From Methanobacteriota archaeon (GTDB taxonomy: Archaea > Thermoplasmatota > Poseidoniia > Poseidoniales > Poseidoniaceae), in contig PBMQ01000029.1 in assembly GCA_002722615.1 (NCBI GenBank), positions 12,935 to 46,209 on the forward strand: a stretch of 33,275 bases of DNA. The letters are read 5' to 3'. Below, in pieces: positions 1 to 8,889 of this stretch (the stretch's first letter is position 1; the number at the start of each line of letters is the position of its first letter). The position numbers and the translations under genes are program-made. The notes below the pieces were generated by a model that did no database searches, had not been told where the DNA came from, and saw only the letters and a list, made by a program, of their open reading frames with translations.

Positions 1-864
1 AATACCTCTCAAATCGTGACCTTGACTAGCAAACAAGCATGTGTAAATGCTACCGTTTGCGGATAGTCGAGCTCGGGAACAATTGCCGCAAAAGGGGTTC
101 GTTATCGATTCGATGAAACCTACTTTCCAGCCCTGTTCGGTGGAATAGACCTTCGCAACATCGCTCGCATGGAGTGGTAGGTTAGGGTGAAGTGTTCCGA
201 AATGTTGCTCAAGCATTGAGCGCATCGTTTCACCCGAAACAACGTGATCGAGATTCCAATCGTTAGTCGTACCAACATCCATGTATTCAATAAAACGAAT
301 TGGGATACCTCGAGGTCCAAATTGTTGAACCATCGGAACTACCTGACTCTCATTGATGTTTTTTTTGATTACAGCGTTAACCTTGACAGGTAATCCGATA
401 TCTTGAGCCGATTCGATTGCTTCTAGGACAACGGAAGGATGTGCATTTGTATCACCCATCGTATGATAAATCTCTTCATCAAGAGCATCCAATGAAACAG
501 TAATTCGATCCAGTCCCGCATTGTACAAATCATTCAACTGATTCTTCAACAGGAGGGCGTTGGTGGTTAATGCGATATCAAGATTCGCTGAGCAGGAGCG
601 TAATTGTTGCACAAGTTTATGCAAATCTCTACGCAAAAGAGGTTCACCTCCAGTGAGGCGAACCTTTCGAAGACCGTGAGGAATCAATGCTCTGACAACG
701 TGAACTATTTCTTCGAAACCAAGGATGTCTTCTTTCGGAAGGAATTCATGAGTCCTATCAAAATGCTCTCGAGGCATGCAATATCTGCATCGCATATTGC
801 ACCGATCGGTGACCGAAATACGCAGGTCCAATAGAGGACGATAATGTGCATCCTCAAGGACCAT
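1..864 (-). CDS. moaA: GTP 3',8-cyclase MoaA (radical SAM), 3' end cut by window
   Basis: First enzyme of molybdopterin cofactor synthesis; it rearranges GTP to 3',8-cyclo-GTP using S-adenosylmethionine. The translated minus strand shows the radical-SAM site C22-x3-C26-x2-C29 (TDRCNMRCRYC) and the LTGGEPLLR SAM-binding motif. The MoaA-specific second cluster ligands are also present: C259-x2-C262-x13-C276 in the FCGNCSRARLS region. The frame is open to base 1, so 288 codons are seen and roughly the last 30-40 residues, including the usual C-terminal Gly-Gly tail, lie outside. The start ATG is at 864; an in-frame TGA lies 15 codons upstream with no other ATG between. It is transcribed divergently from aroA across about 70 bp. 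Seeing both clusters makes the family assignment very secure. Confidence 0.95.
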   Translation of the reverse strand, partial: MVLEDAHYRPLLDLRISVTDRCNMRCRYCMPREHFDRTHEFLPKEDILGFEEIVHVVRALIPHGLRKVRLTGGEPLLRRDLHKLVQQLRSCSANLDIALTTNALLLKNQLNDLYNAGLDRITVSLDALDEEIYHTMGDTNAHPSVVLEAIESAQDIGLPVKVNAVIKKNINESQVVPMVQQFGPRGIPIRFIEYMDVGTTNDWNLDHVVSGETMRSMLEQHFGTLHPNLPLHASDVAKVYSTEQGWKVGFIESITNPFCGNCSRARLSANGSIYTCLFASQGHDLRGI

Positions 865-934
865 GTAATTTCCACTCGGCTTTGTATTGTGAATGTTTGC
901 AAGCCTTCATCTGATATGGTACTCAGGAGAGACC

Positions 935-2284
935 ATGGCCAAGGGTTGGGTCGACAAATGGGGTTCGCGTGGTAAGGGGCATCGCCCTAACCACATCCCT
1001 GCGATTGAAATCCAACCCACTTCCATGGAAGATAGACCTTGGAAATTACCACCCTCAAAAAGTCATATTATTCGAAAACTACTCCTCTGTGCACTAAGTA
1101 AAGGAAAACATACACTCATTGGCTTTGATGAATTGGGAGAAGATGCTGAGAGCATGCAACGATGCCTGACGCAACTTGGAGTGCAATTTCAAACCATCGA
1201 AAATGGCATTGAAATCACAGGAGTTGGAATTGAAGGATTTGAACGATCTCCTAGCGTTCTCCATGCTGGTAATTCTGGAACAGCATTGCGATTACTCATT
1301 GGCTTAACCTCAAGACTCGATTTCGTCAGTATGATAGATGGTGATGCAAGTTTACGAAACAGAAACCATTCCACTCTGTTGAATGCTTTGTCACCGTTGG
1401 GAGTAACATTCTCCTACTGCATCGAGCAAGAACGACTCCCTATCTCGGTTCATGGCCCCTGGATTGGTTCTGAACTGACCGTTGACGTTTCCCATTCGTC
1501 TCAGCCGTATTCCAGCATTCTTCTCTCAACGTGCGGAATTGAAACTCCATCGATTATCAAGACAGTTGGGGATGCAGTCAGCCGACGTCATTCTGCCCTC
1601 ACGATAGAACTCATGAAAGCGAGTGGTGCTTCGGTTAAGGTTGATCCAGAAGGAACAACTCTACAACCGTGGACATCCAATCCTCCGGAGGTATGGGACG
1701 TGCCTTCTGATGCTTCGATGATGGCCTTCCCTGTTCTGGCATGTTTGCTCAATAATCAAAGCATACAAATTGAGAATCCAGTTCAATCAAGGCATTCACT
1801 CGGACATGAGGTGTTACTCGATAACATCAATTCATTCGGAATCGAGGAACAAAATGGAACACTAACCCCAGTAGGAGAGGTGGCTGAAGTCGACATTGAC
1901 CTCCGCGATGCCAACGATCTCTTACCCCCACTTGCTGCAATTCTTGCACTTTCTGGTGGTGGACGACTTCGTGGAGCTACTCATGCTAAACACAAAGAGA
2001 GCAATCGAATCGATTGTACTGCACATCTCTTGAAATGTTTCGGACTAACATGCACAATCGAAGATGATGGACTCTCTATAGAAGGTGGCCAGCAGATGAC
2101 AAGACCGGAAAAATTTGTTGAGACATTTGGAGACCATCGCATACAAATGACGGCAGTTCTTCTTGCTGCTCAAACAGGAGGTACAATCGAAGGACCAAGG
2201 TTGCACAGAATTGCTGATCCTGCATTCCTAAGTCGTCTCTCAACCGTGCCGACCGAAGTGCTTGTCAAGGGAATCCAACGATAA
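935..2284 (+). CDS. aroA: 3-phosphoshikimate 1-carboxyvinyltransferase (EPSP synthase)
   Basis: Sixth step of the shikimate pathway: joins phosphoenolpyruvate to shikimate-3-phosphate. At 449 aa it has the family length. Visible motifs are PPSKSHIIR (K42, R47; the usual form is PGSKS), AGNSGTALRLL, DGDASLRNR, the KHKESNRI glutamate/arginine pair and GDHRIQM near the C terminus. The ATG at 935 is chosen over one 14 codons upstream because GGAG lies just before it and the homologous region begins soon after. Oddity: at the position of E. coli Lys411 near the C terminus an ungapped alignment from memory places Ile426, next to R425. The last 45 bases overlap the 3' end of mutL on the other strand. 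Family membership is certain; full activity is likely but the missing lysine deserves checking. Confidence 0.93.
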   Translation: MAKGWVDKWGSRGKGHRPNHIPAIEIQPTSMEDRPWKLPPSKSHIIRKLLLCALSKGKHTLIGFDELGEDAESMQRCLTQLGVQFQTIENGIEITGVGIEGFERSPSVLHAGNSGTALRLLIGLTSRLDFVSMIDGDASLRNRNHSTLLNALSPLGVTFSYCIEQERLPISVHGPWIGSELTVDVSHSSQPYSSILLSTCGIETPSIIKTVGDAVSRRHSALTIELMKASGASVKVDPEGTTLQPWTSNPPEVWDVPSDASMMAFPVLACLLNNQSIQIENPVQSRHSLGHEVLLDNINSFGIEEQNGTLTPVGEVAEVDIDLRDANDLLPPLAAILALSGGGRLRGATHAKHKESNRIDCTAHLLKCFGLTCTIEDDGLSIEGGQQMTRPEKFVETFGDHRIQMTAVLLAAQTGGTIEGPRLHRIADPAFLSRLSTVPTEVLVKGIQR

Positions 2285-4210
2285 TCGTAATGCAGTTGGC
2301 CTTCCATGGACACAGGCCCATGGATTGGGAACGTTTCTCATGTCTTCGAGGAGTCGACGCATCTGAGCAATGGTGAGTGTATCGTTTGCTTTGACTGAAC
2401 CGCGACAAGCATTGAGGAATGCAAGATGATCTTTACGTCGCTCAATGGTCTCAAGTGGAGCGCCATCTTCTGATATGTCTTGAAGAAGATCGAGTAGGAA
2501 CGGTTCGACTTCATTGCCATCCAGTAAGCGTGGGGCTTGCATAACATCCCATTGGCCTTCATCTTGCTTTTCGAGATGAAATCCAAGTTCCTCAAATCGT
2601 TGCAAAAAAGATTCAAGACGAGCCTGTTGAGCAAGTGTTAATTCAATTCTCGACGGAACAAGGCGGGGTTGAGGTGTCCAAAGGCTCTCGTCGTTTCTCA
2701 ATCGCTCATAGCGGATTCTTTCGTGCAATGCGTGTTGATCGATCAACAACAATTCTTCCCCAGCTTGGGCCAGGATGTAGGAATCTGCAAATTGTGACAA
2801 CGGTTCCATGATGGGAAGATCGTTCAGAACGCCTTCAAGTGGAGATTCTTCAGTTGGAGAGATGCTACCGCCGCATCCTGCATGACGATGGAGTTCACGC
2901 TCTTGGTGAGAAAGAGCCGGCGCAATAGGATTAGTTGTTAGCCCCGGGAGTGATTTTTGTGCAGCAGCTGCAATCGATTGAGGTCGTGGCTTCTCAGGTT
3001 GTTTTGATGATTCTTCAGCAACATCTCCCACAAGATTCAGTTGTGTCCCAGCAGCAATCGCCCATGGAGGGGCGGCAGATGGTTCCGCAGATGTTTTTGG
3101 ATCTGCATCCTTGACCAACAACTCTTGAATGGGTTGATTTTGATTTGTTTGAGAGAGACCTTCCAATTCTTGCAATTCACCGCTCGAATCTGGTTGTGTT
3201 GGTGAAGTGGCAAGCGTATGTGCAATCGCCCGCTCAAGACGTTCAAGAACACGCCATGAATGACGCAGGCGCACTTCCCTCTTGGTTGGATGAACGTTGA
3301 CATCTACTTCATTAGCAGGAACGTGCAAGTGAAGCACTGCAACAGGATGTCGACCTTGCATCAAACGTGTTCGATAACCACGACGAATGGCTTGATGGAA
3401 CGGTGTTGAAGCGACCGGTCTATCGTTGACAAAAATGTGAATCTCATCGCCTTTGCCTCTGGAAATATCAGGAGCGCTGATGTAACCAGTCCATGATTCA
3501 TCCCCGGGGACATCTGCATCTTGCTTAGGTAAAACAAGCGGAAGAAGGTTGGAAGATTGCCCTCCCAACACATCATACAATCGGTTCTCAATCGATTCGC
3601 TTGATGGTAAATTCAGTGTAGAACGGCCATCGATTGTACACCGAAAGGCCACCGTTGGATGGGCAATAGCGTGTGCGACGACAACCTCAACAATTCGTGC
3701 ATGTTCAGTAGCAGGCCGGCGTTGAAATCCGAGACGAACAGGGGTATTTTGAAACAGATTCTCAACGGTGACAACAGTTCCATTCGCCATCCCAGTCGGT
3801 TGAATTTGTTCTTGAATACCATTCTCCATAATGATGCTTCGACCTTCATTACCTTCAGGTCTTGATGCGACCGTCAGTCGTGAGACGATACCAATACTCG
3901 CAAGTGCTTCTCCACGGAAACCTAGTGTGTGAATCTCATTGAGATCTTCGGGTTGACGGAGTTTTGATGTTGCGTGTCGAGATAATGCTAATTCGAGATC
4001 GTTTTCGTGAATTCCGCTCCCGTTATCTTCAATTCGAATAAGATCAAATCCACCACGTTCAATTTCTACATGTATGGAACTGCAGCCCGCATCAAGAGAA
4101 TTTTCAAGCAATTCTTTGACAACCTGTGCAGGACGCTCTACAACCTCACCGGCTGCAATATGGCCGATGGTTAAATCATCGAGTTGTTGAATTCGTTTAG
4201 GCTCAGTCAT
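2240..4210 (-). CDS. mutL: DNA mismatch repair endonuclease MutL
   Basis: Partner of MutS in mismatch repair; an ATP-dependent dimer that nicks the error-containing strand. The N-terminal GHKL ATPase shows E33 and N37 in VKELLENSLDAG, DNGSGI at 62-67 and GFRGEAL at 97-103. A linker rich in Pro/Gln/Ser follows (about 330-460). The C-terminal domain has the endonuclease metal motif DQHA-x2-E-x4-E (D491 to E502), an ACRGSVKAND motif and CVHGRPTA. It is therefore the nicking class found in most bacteria and eukaryotes, not the E. coli MutH-dependent class. The 656 aa length is typical. The start is one base after the mutS stop, so the two form an operon. Bacterial-type mutSL is uncommon in archaea and is generally regarded as horizontally acquired. 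Confidence 0.96.
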   Translation of the reverse strand: MTEPKRIQQLDDLTIGHIAAGEVVERPAQVVKELLENSLDAGCSSIHVEIERGGFDLIRIEDNGSGIHENDLELALSRHATSKLRQPEDLNEIHTLGFRGEALASIGIVSRLTVASRPEGNEGRSIIMENGIQEQIQPTGMANGTVVTVENLFQNTPVRLGFQRRPATEHARIVEVVVAHAIAHPTVAFRCTIDGRSTLNLPSSESIENRLYDVLGGQSSNLLPLVLPKQDADVPGDESWTGYISAPDISRGKGDEIHIFVNDRPVASTPFHQAIRRGYRTRLMQGRHPVAVLHLHVPANEVDVNVHPTKREVRLRHSWRVLERLERAIAHTLATSPTQPDSSGELQELEGLSQTNQNQPIQELLVKDADPKTSAEPSAAPPWAIAAGTQLNLVGDVAEESSKQPEKPRPQSIAAAAQKSLPGLTTNPIAPALSHQERELHRHAGCGGSISPTEESPLEGVLNDLPIMEPLSQFADSYILAQAGEELLLIDQHALHERIRYERLRNDESLWTPQPRLVPSRIELTLAQQARLESFLQRFEELGFHLEKQDEGQWDVMQAPRLLDGNEVEPFLLDLLQDISEDGAPLETIERRKDHLAFLNACRGSVKANDTLTIAQMRRLLEDMRNVPNPWACVHGRPTALRLSLDSLDKHFGRHG

Positions 4211-4211
4211 G

Positions 4212-6848
4212 CTATTGATCTCCCAATTGATGTTGCATGCGTTCGATTAATGCAAAAGCATCTCTCGGCGAAAGGTCATCAAGATTTACCGAACTAAGCG
4301 TCGAAAGAACGTTCTCTTGAGCATCTGACATTGAGGGTCCATTCGATTCATTTGTTTGCATTGCAGCGGCTGCAAAATATCCCAAGAGAGAGGATTGTCC
4401 TTGTTCACGAGTACCAGGCGCTCCACTTCGCCCAGCTTTCGCACCTTGTGCCTGTTGCTCAAGGAAAGCGAGCAAATCAGTCGCACGTTCAACAACGCTT
4501 CGAGGAAGACCTGCAAGAGCCGCAACCTGGACACCATAGGATTCGTCGCATGGCCCATCTGCAACGGTGTGTAAGAAGCGCAACGTACCATCACTTTGAG
4601 CGACTTGAACGTGAACATTGGCTAATCCATTGACTTCTGATTCAAGTCCAACGAGTTGGTGATAATGTGTAGCAAACAAGCTTCGAGCACCAATTCGATT
4701 GCACACATCTTCCGTAACCGCCCAAGCGATTGAGAGACCATCAAATGTCGATGTCCCTCTACCAATTTCGTCCAACAGGAGGAGTGAATTTGGTGTTGCA
4801 CGGCGTAAGATATGTGCAACTTCGATCATTTCCATCATGAAAGTCGAACGACCTCTCCGAAGGTCATCACTTGCTCCTACTCGAGTGAAGATGCGATCAA
4901 TCAATCCAATACGTGCTTTCTCTGCAGGAACAAAACAACCCGATTGAGCAAGGATACTAACCAACGCTACTGTCCGCAAATACGTGGATTTACCACCCAT
5001 GTTCGGACCTGTGATGAGCAAAAAGTGTCGCTTGTCGTCCATAATAACGTCATTCGGAACAAAGCCTTGTTGAGCTTCTAGAACGGGATGTCGGGCTTGG
5101 CTGAGGACCATTTTTCGCCCTTCAGCAATGGTCGGTTTGACCCATGATCGTTGTCTGGCTGTTGAAGCAAAGCATTGCAAGACATCGATTGATGCAACCT
5201 TTGAAGCAATTTGTGCAAGTCGATTGGCATGCTTTCGAACACGGTCACGAAGAGAACAGAACAACCCATATTCGATGGCTTTGGATTTGCTTTCAGCTGT
5301 CAACAGGAGGTCATCCTGTTCACGAAGTTCATCCGTGACATATCGATTTCCATTTGTCATCTGCTGTTTACGTGTCCAATCATCAGGCACCTTGTCAGCA
5401 TGAGTTGAAGTAACCTCAATGAACCATCCAATCTGTCGATTCATACGAACTTTGAGACTTGGAATGTTCAATGCCTTTCGGAGTGATTGTTCAAGATCAG
5501 AAAACCAGGTGTGTCCCTGATTTGAAGCATTTCGATACCTGTCAAGTTCCTCATCAACACCTGCCCGGATCAATCCTCCATCTCGTAAGCCAAGTGGCAC
5601 TTCATCTGCGAGTGTGCGATGAATTTCCTCTGCGACATCAGAGAGTGAATCCAGATGTTCAACCAGGTGACAGAGCAATCCATCTTCGGTTTCAATGGAA
5701 AGGCGTTGAATCGCAGGCAAGCGTTCAATCGCATTTGCAGTTGCAAGCAAATCGCGTGCATTTGAACGATTGTACTTCAGTTGTGTCGAGAGGCGCTCAA
5801 GGTCCAACATTCCCTTGAGGCTATCACGAAGAAGATCGAGCCGTTTTGAAGATCGCATCAAAGCACCGACTGAAGCATGTCGAGCTTGTATCGCATCGGT
5901 GTTGGACAGTGGACGTAACAACCACGATTTCAAACACCTGCGTCCCATTGCAGTCCTGCATTTGTTCATTGCCCACAACAGTGAGCCTTCGTATTCACCC
6001 GCCAATGTTTGAGTAATTTCGAGATTTCGTAATGTGGTTTGGTCGAGAACCATTCCTTCCGATGTTTCTTGAATTTCAACATCACGTATCGCAATATCGT
6101 CATGACGATGTACAGAAGCAAGGTAATCGGCTGCAAGTGCAGTGGCTTGCAAGGCCTCAGGCGATTGCCCAAGGTCGAGATGTCCGAGATCATTCACTTC
6201 TAGCATTGCCTTCAGGCGTTGCGATGCTCTTTTCGGTTGCACAGAGTGTTGACTTACAATAACCGAATCAAGCATTCCCAGAAGGTGGAGAAGTTCACTT
6301 CGTTCGGCATCCTGCGGAGTAAGTACTAACTCACTAGGATTCCATCGCATGATTTCGTCATGGATTGAAGCCCACTTTCCATCACCCTCAAATGCTACAG
6401 CCCAAGCTTGACCGGTTGAAGCATCGATCATGGCCAATGCGGCAGTATCTTGATCGACAAGTAGACTACAGAGCAAGGCAGAGGAGTCACTTCCAATCAG
6501 GGATTCTTCGTACAACGAGCCTGGCGTGTAAATTCGTGTCACAACGCGTTCGAGGAGTTTAGCACCCTCTCGTAATTCTTCTTCTTGCTCTGCCACAGTT
6601 ACCTTGTGCCCAGAACGAAGCATAAGGCGGAGGTTTTCTTCGAGTTGATGCCATGGGAATCCTGCCATGGGAATTGGTTTCTCTGCGTTTTTATCACGAG
6701 ATGTCAACGCTAATCCAAGGACATTTGAACCAACTTCTGCATCTTCGTGAAAGAGTTCGTAAAAATCGCCCATCCGAAAGAAAAGAATCGTTCCAGGATT
6801 CGCATCCTTGAGCTCATGGAATTGGTCCATCATGCTCCGTTTTGCCAT
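4212..6848 (-). CDS. mutS: DNA mismatch recognition ATPase MutS (MutS1 type)
   Basis: Recognises base mismatches and small loops and recruits MutL. The mismatch-wedge motif F29-x-E31 sits in GDFYELF, as in true repair MutS1 rather than MutS2 or recombination MutS4/5. Middle lever and clamp regions follow. The ABC-type ATPase has Walker A GPNMGGKST (614-622), DEIGRGTSTFDG (Walker B and signature) and a THYH switch histidine. At 878 aa it has the bacterial MutS1 length, and a C-terminal tail (PRDAFALIERMQHQLGD) resembles the dimer/tetramer tail of bacterial MutS. The ATG at 6848 begins the conserved N terminus; an ATG five codons later is possible. Forms a two-gene operon with mutL. Confidence 0.96.
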   Translation of the reverse strand: MAKRSMMDQFHELKDANPGTILFFRMGDFYELFHEDAEVGSNVLGLALTSRDKNAEKPIPMAGFPWHQLEENLRLMLRSGHKVTVAEQEEELREGAKLLERVVTRIYTPGSLYEESLIGSDSSALLCSLLVDQDTAALAMIDASTGQAWAVAFEGDGKWASIHDEIMRWNPSELVLTPQDAERSELLHLLGMLDSVIVSQHSVQPKRASQRLKAMLEVNDLGHLDLGQSPEALQATALAADYLASVHRHDDIAIRDVEIQETSEGMVLDQTTLRNLEITQTLAGEYEGSLLWAMNKCRTAMGRRCLKSWLLRPLSNTDAIQARHASVGALMRSSKRLDLLRDSLKGMLDLERLSTQLKYNRSNARDLLATANAIERLPAIQRLSIETEDGLLCHLVEHLDSLSDVAEEIHRTLADEVPLGLRDGGLIRAGVDEELDRYRNASNQGHTWFSDLEQSLRKALNIPSLKVRMNRQIGWFIEVTSTHADKVPDDWTRKQQMTNGNRYVTDELREQDDLLLTAESKSKAIEYGLFCSLRDRVRKHANRLAQIASKVASIDVLQCFASTARQRSWVKPTIAEGRKMVLSQARHPVLEAQQGFVPNDVIMDDKRHFLLITGPNMGGKSTYLRTVALVSILAQSGCFVPAEKARIGLIDRIFTRVGASDDLRRGRSTFMMEMIEVAHILRRATPNSLLLLDEIGRGTSTFDGLSIAWAVTEDVCNRIGARSLFATHYHQLVGLESEVNGLANVHVQVAQSDGTLRFLHTVADGPCDESYGVQVAALAGLPRSVVERATDLLAFLEQQAQGAKAGRSGAPGTREQGQSSLLGYFAAAAMQTNESNGPSMSDAQENVLSTLSSVNLDDLSPRDAFALIERMQHQLGDQ

Positions 6849-6923
6849 TGAAACCCCATCCGCGCAGTATGCAGGATGAGCCCTGATGACGAGAGGTGAT
6901 TAAGGTTCGGAAAAGTCGCTGTC

Positions 6924-8177
6924 TTACGCCTTCTTCAGGTGAATGGCTTTTTCGACCATCAAATATGCCTGTGTTACAATCATGATCACTCCGACAACAA
7001 TGAATGCAAAGTTGAGGAACCCTCGGCCTGAGGAGAGGGATCCTTCAAGCGTCAAGTCCAATGAAATACGGTCTGCTTTTCCGTTTGAATCGAATCCATG
7101 AATGTAGAGAACATCCCCTTCAATCATTCCCGCAGTTGATTGCAATGGTAAAGGATAAGGTAGATTCTTTGACGTACTTTCTCCAGTCGAGACATCAATC
7201 CTGAGAATCGATTCACTTCCCCGAGCTCCAAAGAGCCAAGCACGGTTATGCTCGTATTCGTAAACCATTACTGTGGAAGCATATGCTTGCATCTGTACTG
7301 AGTCGAGTGATACCATGTAGAATTCTTGGTTTGTTGCGACAACTGCTCCACCATCGGATGTTCGAACCAATGAATGGATTTCGCTTCCGTTACCCATCGC
7401 TTGGCGCAGGACTTGCGGTGCAGTTGAGCCACCGTCCCAGTACACATGAGCGAGAACGATTTGTGTTGTTGGGGTAGCAGGGCTTTGGGACGGTGAGGAT
7501 TGCACAGTGTAGGTTCCAACTGCAAGGAAGGTTGATTGTGAGAGATAAACAACATCGTCCCAAATGAGAGAGTCTTGGAGTGCAGAACTTGTAGTAATTA
7601 TTCCTTGTCCGTTTAATCCACGCAATCCAGAACCACCATCCTCAGAGGTCACTAAAAGCCTGTTTTTCAACATCGATGAAGAATCAACTGCAAGGGCATG
7701 AATCCCAAATTCGGAACCGTAACCATCGTCCAATGTTTGGTTTGAAACCATACCCTCTCGGTATGTTGAAAGGGTATTGAGGGCTGATGAAAAGGTGACA
7801 ATTCCATCACTGTCAGCGGTAAATAGTGTGATGTCCTCAATGGCAGGATCGTTCACAGGAAGAATATCGTCGATGTCATCGGACCCCATTTGTTGATACA
7901 TTTTGAATCCAACCTGAGTCTTGAGAATTCCACTGTGTGCATCACCCCATGAAGCATCTTCGTGATATTCAATCTCAATCAGGAATTCACCGTTCTCAAA
8001 CTCTAATTCATGAGAAGGATCTGTTCCTAGCATCATTCCTTCAAGCGAGGTTGTACCCCCTATGAGAAAACCTCCAATGATGATAAAGACAAAAAAGAGA
8101 CCTATTGCAAGCCACTGATGTTCGGATTCTTCCTCGAGCAACTTCCTCCAGCCACTCGCCATGAATCCCGGTAGCAT
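6924..8177 (-). CDS. Two-TM membrane protein with extracellular propeller-like domain, unknown function
   Basis: Not recognised as a named family. From the ATG at 8177 the protein is 417 aa. A short acidic cytoplasmic N terminus precedes a transmembrane helix at about 22-41 (WLAIGLFFVFIIIGGFLIG). About 340 residues follow, rich in beta-strand-like repeats with G/S/D turns that look like an irregular beta-propeller. A second TM helix (about 386-408) leads to a short basic tail. The start is uncertain: the frame extends to a TTG at 8213, and MASGW at 8162 is another option; a weak TATA-like element at 8204-8209 favours 8177. It lies 75 bp upstream of mutS on the same strand and is divergent from rpl10e. 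Its architecture resembles the protein at 26984-28150. Surface sensor or envelope role is only a guess. Confidence 0.7.
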   Translation of the reverse strand: MLPGFMASGWRKLLEEESEHQWLAIGLFFVFIIIGGFLIGGTTSLEGMMLGTDPSHELEFENGEFLIEIEYHEDASWGDAHSGILKTQVGFKMYQQMGSDDIDDILPVNDPAIEDITLFTADSDGIVTFSSALNTLSTYREGMVSNQTLDDGYGSEFGIHALAVDSSSMLKNRLLVTSEDGGSGLRGLNGQGIITTSSALQDSLIWDDVVYLSQSTFLAVGTYTVQSSPSQSPATPTTQIVLAHVYWDGGSTAPQVLRQAMGNGSEIHSLVRTSDGGAVVATNQEFYMVSLDSVQMQAYASTVMVYEYEHNRAWLFGARGSESILRIDVSTGESTSKNLPYPLPLQSTAGMIEGDVLYIHGFDSNGKADRISLDLTLEGSLSSGRGFLNFAFIVVGVIMIVTQAYLMVEKAIHLKKA

Positions 8178-8297
8178 TGAATGATTAAGTTCCTTCCCAT
8201 CAGAAATAACCAATCATTGCCAACATCTTCCCTGCCTTAGCGCATCGGAGGGATGATAAAGGGAGCATCAGTCGGAAGGATGCTTGGAGGACTGAAT

Positions 8298-8837
8298 ATG
8301 GCACGTAAGCCCGCATCCATGTATCGCCGTCTCAAGGGACCTGCCTATACCCGACGTAAGTATATCGGCGGTGTTCCCAACAATCGTATTCTTGCTTTCC
8401 ACTCCGGAAACCGCCGTGCTGCGGAGACTGGAGGGTTCCCTGTTGTCCTTGAACTTCTTGCCGACAACGATTGTCAGATTCGACACACAGCTCTCGAAGC
8501 TGCTCGTGTCATTTCCAACTCCACCATCCGTAATCAAGCAGGCGCTCAAGGATATGCGCTCCGTGTACACACATATCCTCACCACGTTCTCCGTGAAAAC
8601 AAGCAGGCAACTGGCGCAGGTGCTGACCGTGTTTCCCAAGGAATGCGCTGTGCATTTGGAAAGAATGTCGGAACCGCTGCTCGCGTCCGCCGTGGACAAC
8701 GAGTTATTTCGATTCACTGCAATGCAGCAGATTACCTCACTGCCAAGGATGCACTCCGCAAGGCAGGTATGAAATTCCCTACCCCCACAACAACTCGTGT
8801 TGTTCGTGGAGCAGAACACCTCAAGGGACTTGTATGA
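8298..8837 (+). CDS. rpl10e: 50S ribosomal protein L10e (uL16 family)
   Basis: Large-subunit protein of the central protuberance near the tRNA sites. The protein begins MARKPASMYRRLKGPAYTR, matching the archaeal/eukaryotic L10e N terminus. It contains the conserved HTYPHHVLRENK segment and GADRVSQGMRCAFGK, and its 179 aa length fits the family. The start at 8298 is set by GGAGG seven bases upstream; the in-frame ATGs at 8253 and 8280 would add residues absent from the family. It is followed by ABCE1, another ribosome-related gene, after a 52-bp gap holding a hairpin and a TATA-like element. A long antisense open frame through the gene is a shadow. Confidence 0.96.
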   Translation: MARKPASMYRRLKGPAYTRRKYIGGVPNNRILAFHSGNRRAAETGGFPVVLELLADNDCQIRHTALEAARVISNSTIRNQAGAQGYALRVHTYPHHVLRENKQATGAGADRVSQGMRCAFGKNVGTAARVRRGQRVISIHCNAADYLTAKDALRKAGMKFPTPTTTRVVRGAEHLKGLV

Positions 8838-8843
8838 ATTACA

Positions 8844-8874
8844 GCCGAGCTATATCTGCTCGGAACTTGTTTTA
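8844..8874 (+). terminator. Hairpin with T-rich tail and embedded TATA-like box, between rpl10e and ABCE1
   Basis: Six perfect base pairs (CCGAGC / GCTCGG, 8845-8850 and 8858-8863) enclose the loop TATATCT, followed by AACTTGTTTT. This could end the rpl10e transcript. The loop itself (8851-8857) is also a fair archaeal TATA box: transcription would then start near 8880, leaving a short leader with the GTGAGTGAT ribosome-binding site of ABCE1. Both roles are predictions and may coexist. Confidence 0.4.
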
Positions 8875-8889
8875 CTGTGAGTGATAACC

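Noticed and set aside
358-366. T-run as a possible terminator
   Set aside because: It lies inside the moaA coding region and simply encodes lysine/asparagine codons on the other strand.
8268-8819. 183-aa open frame antisense to rpl10e
   Set aside because: Coding constraint of L10e on the other strand explains it; the translation has no recognisable domain.
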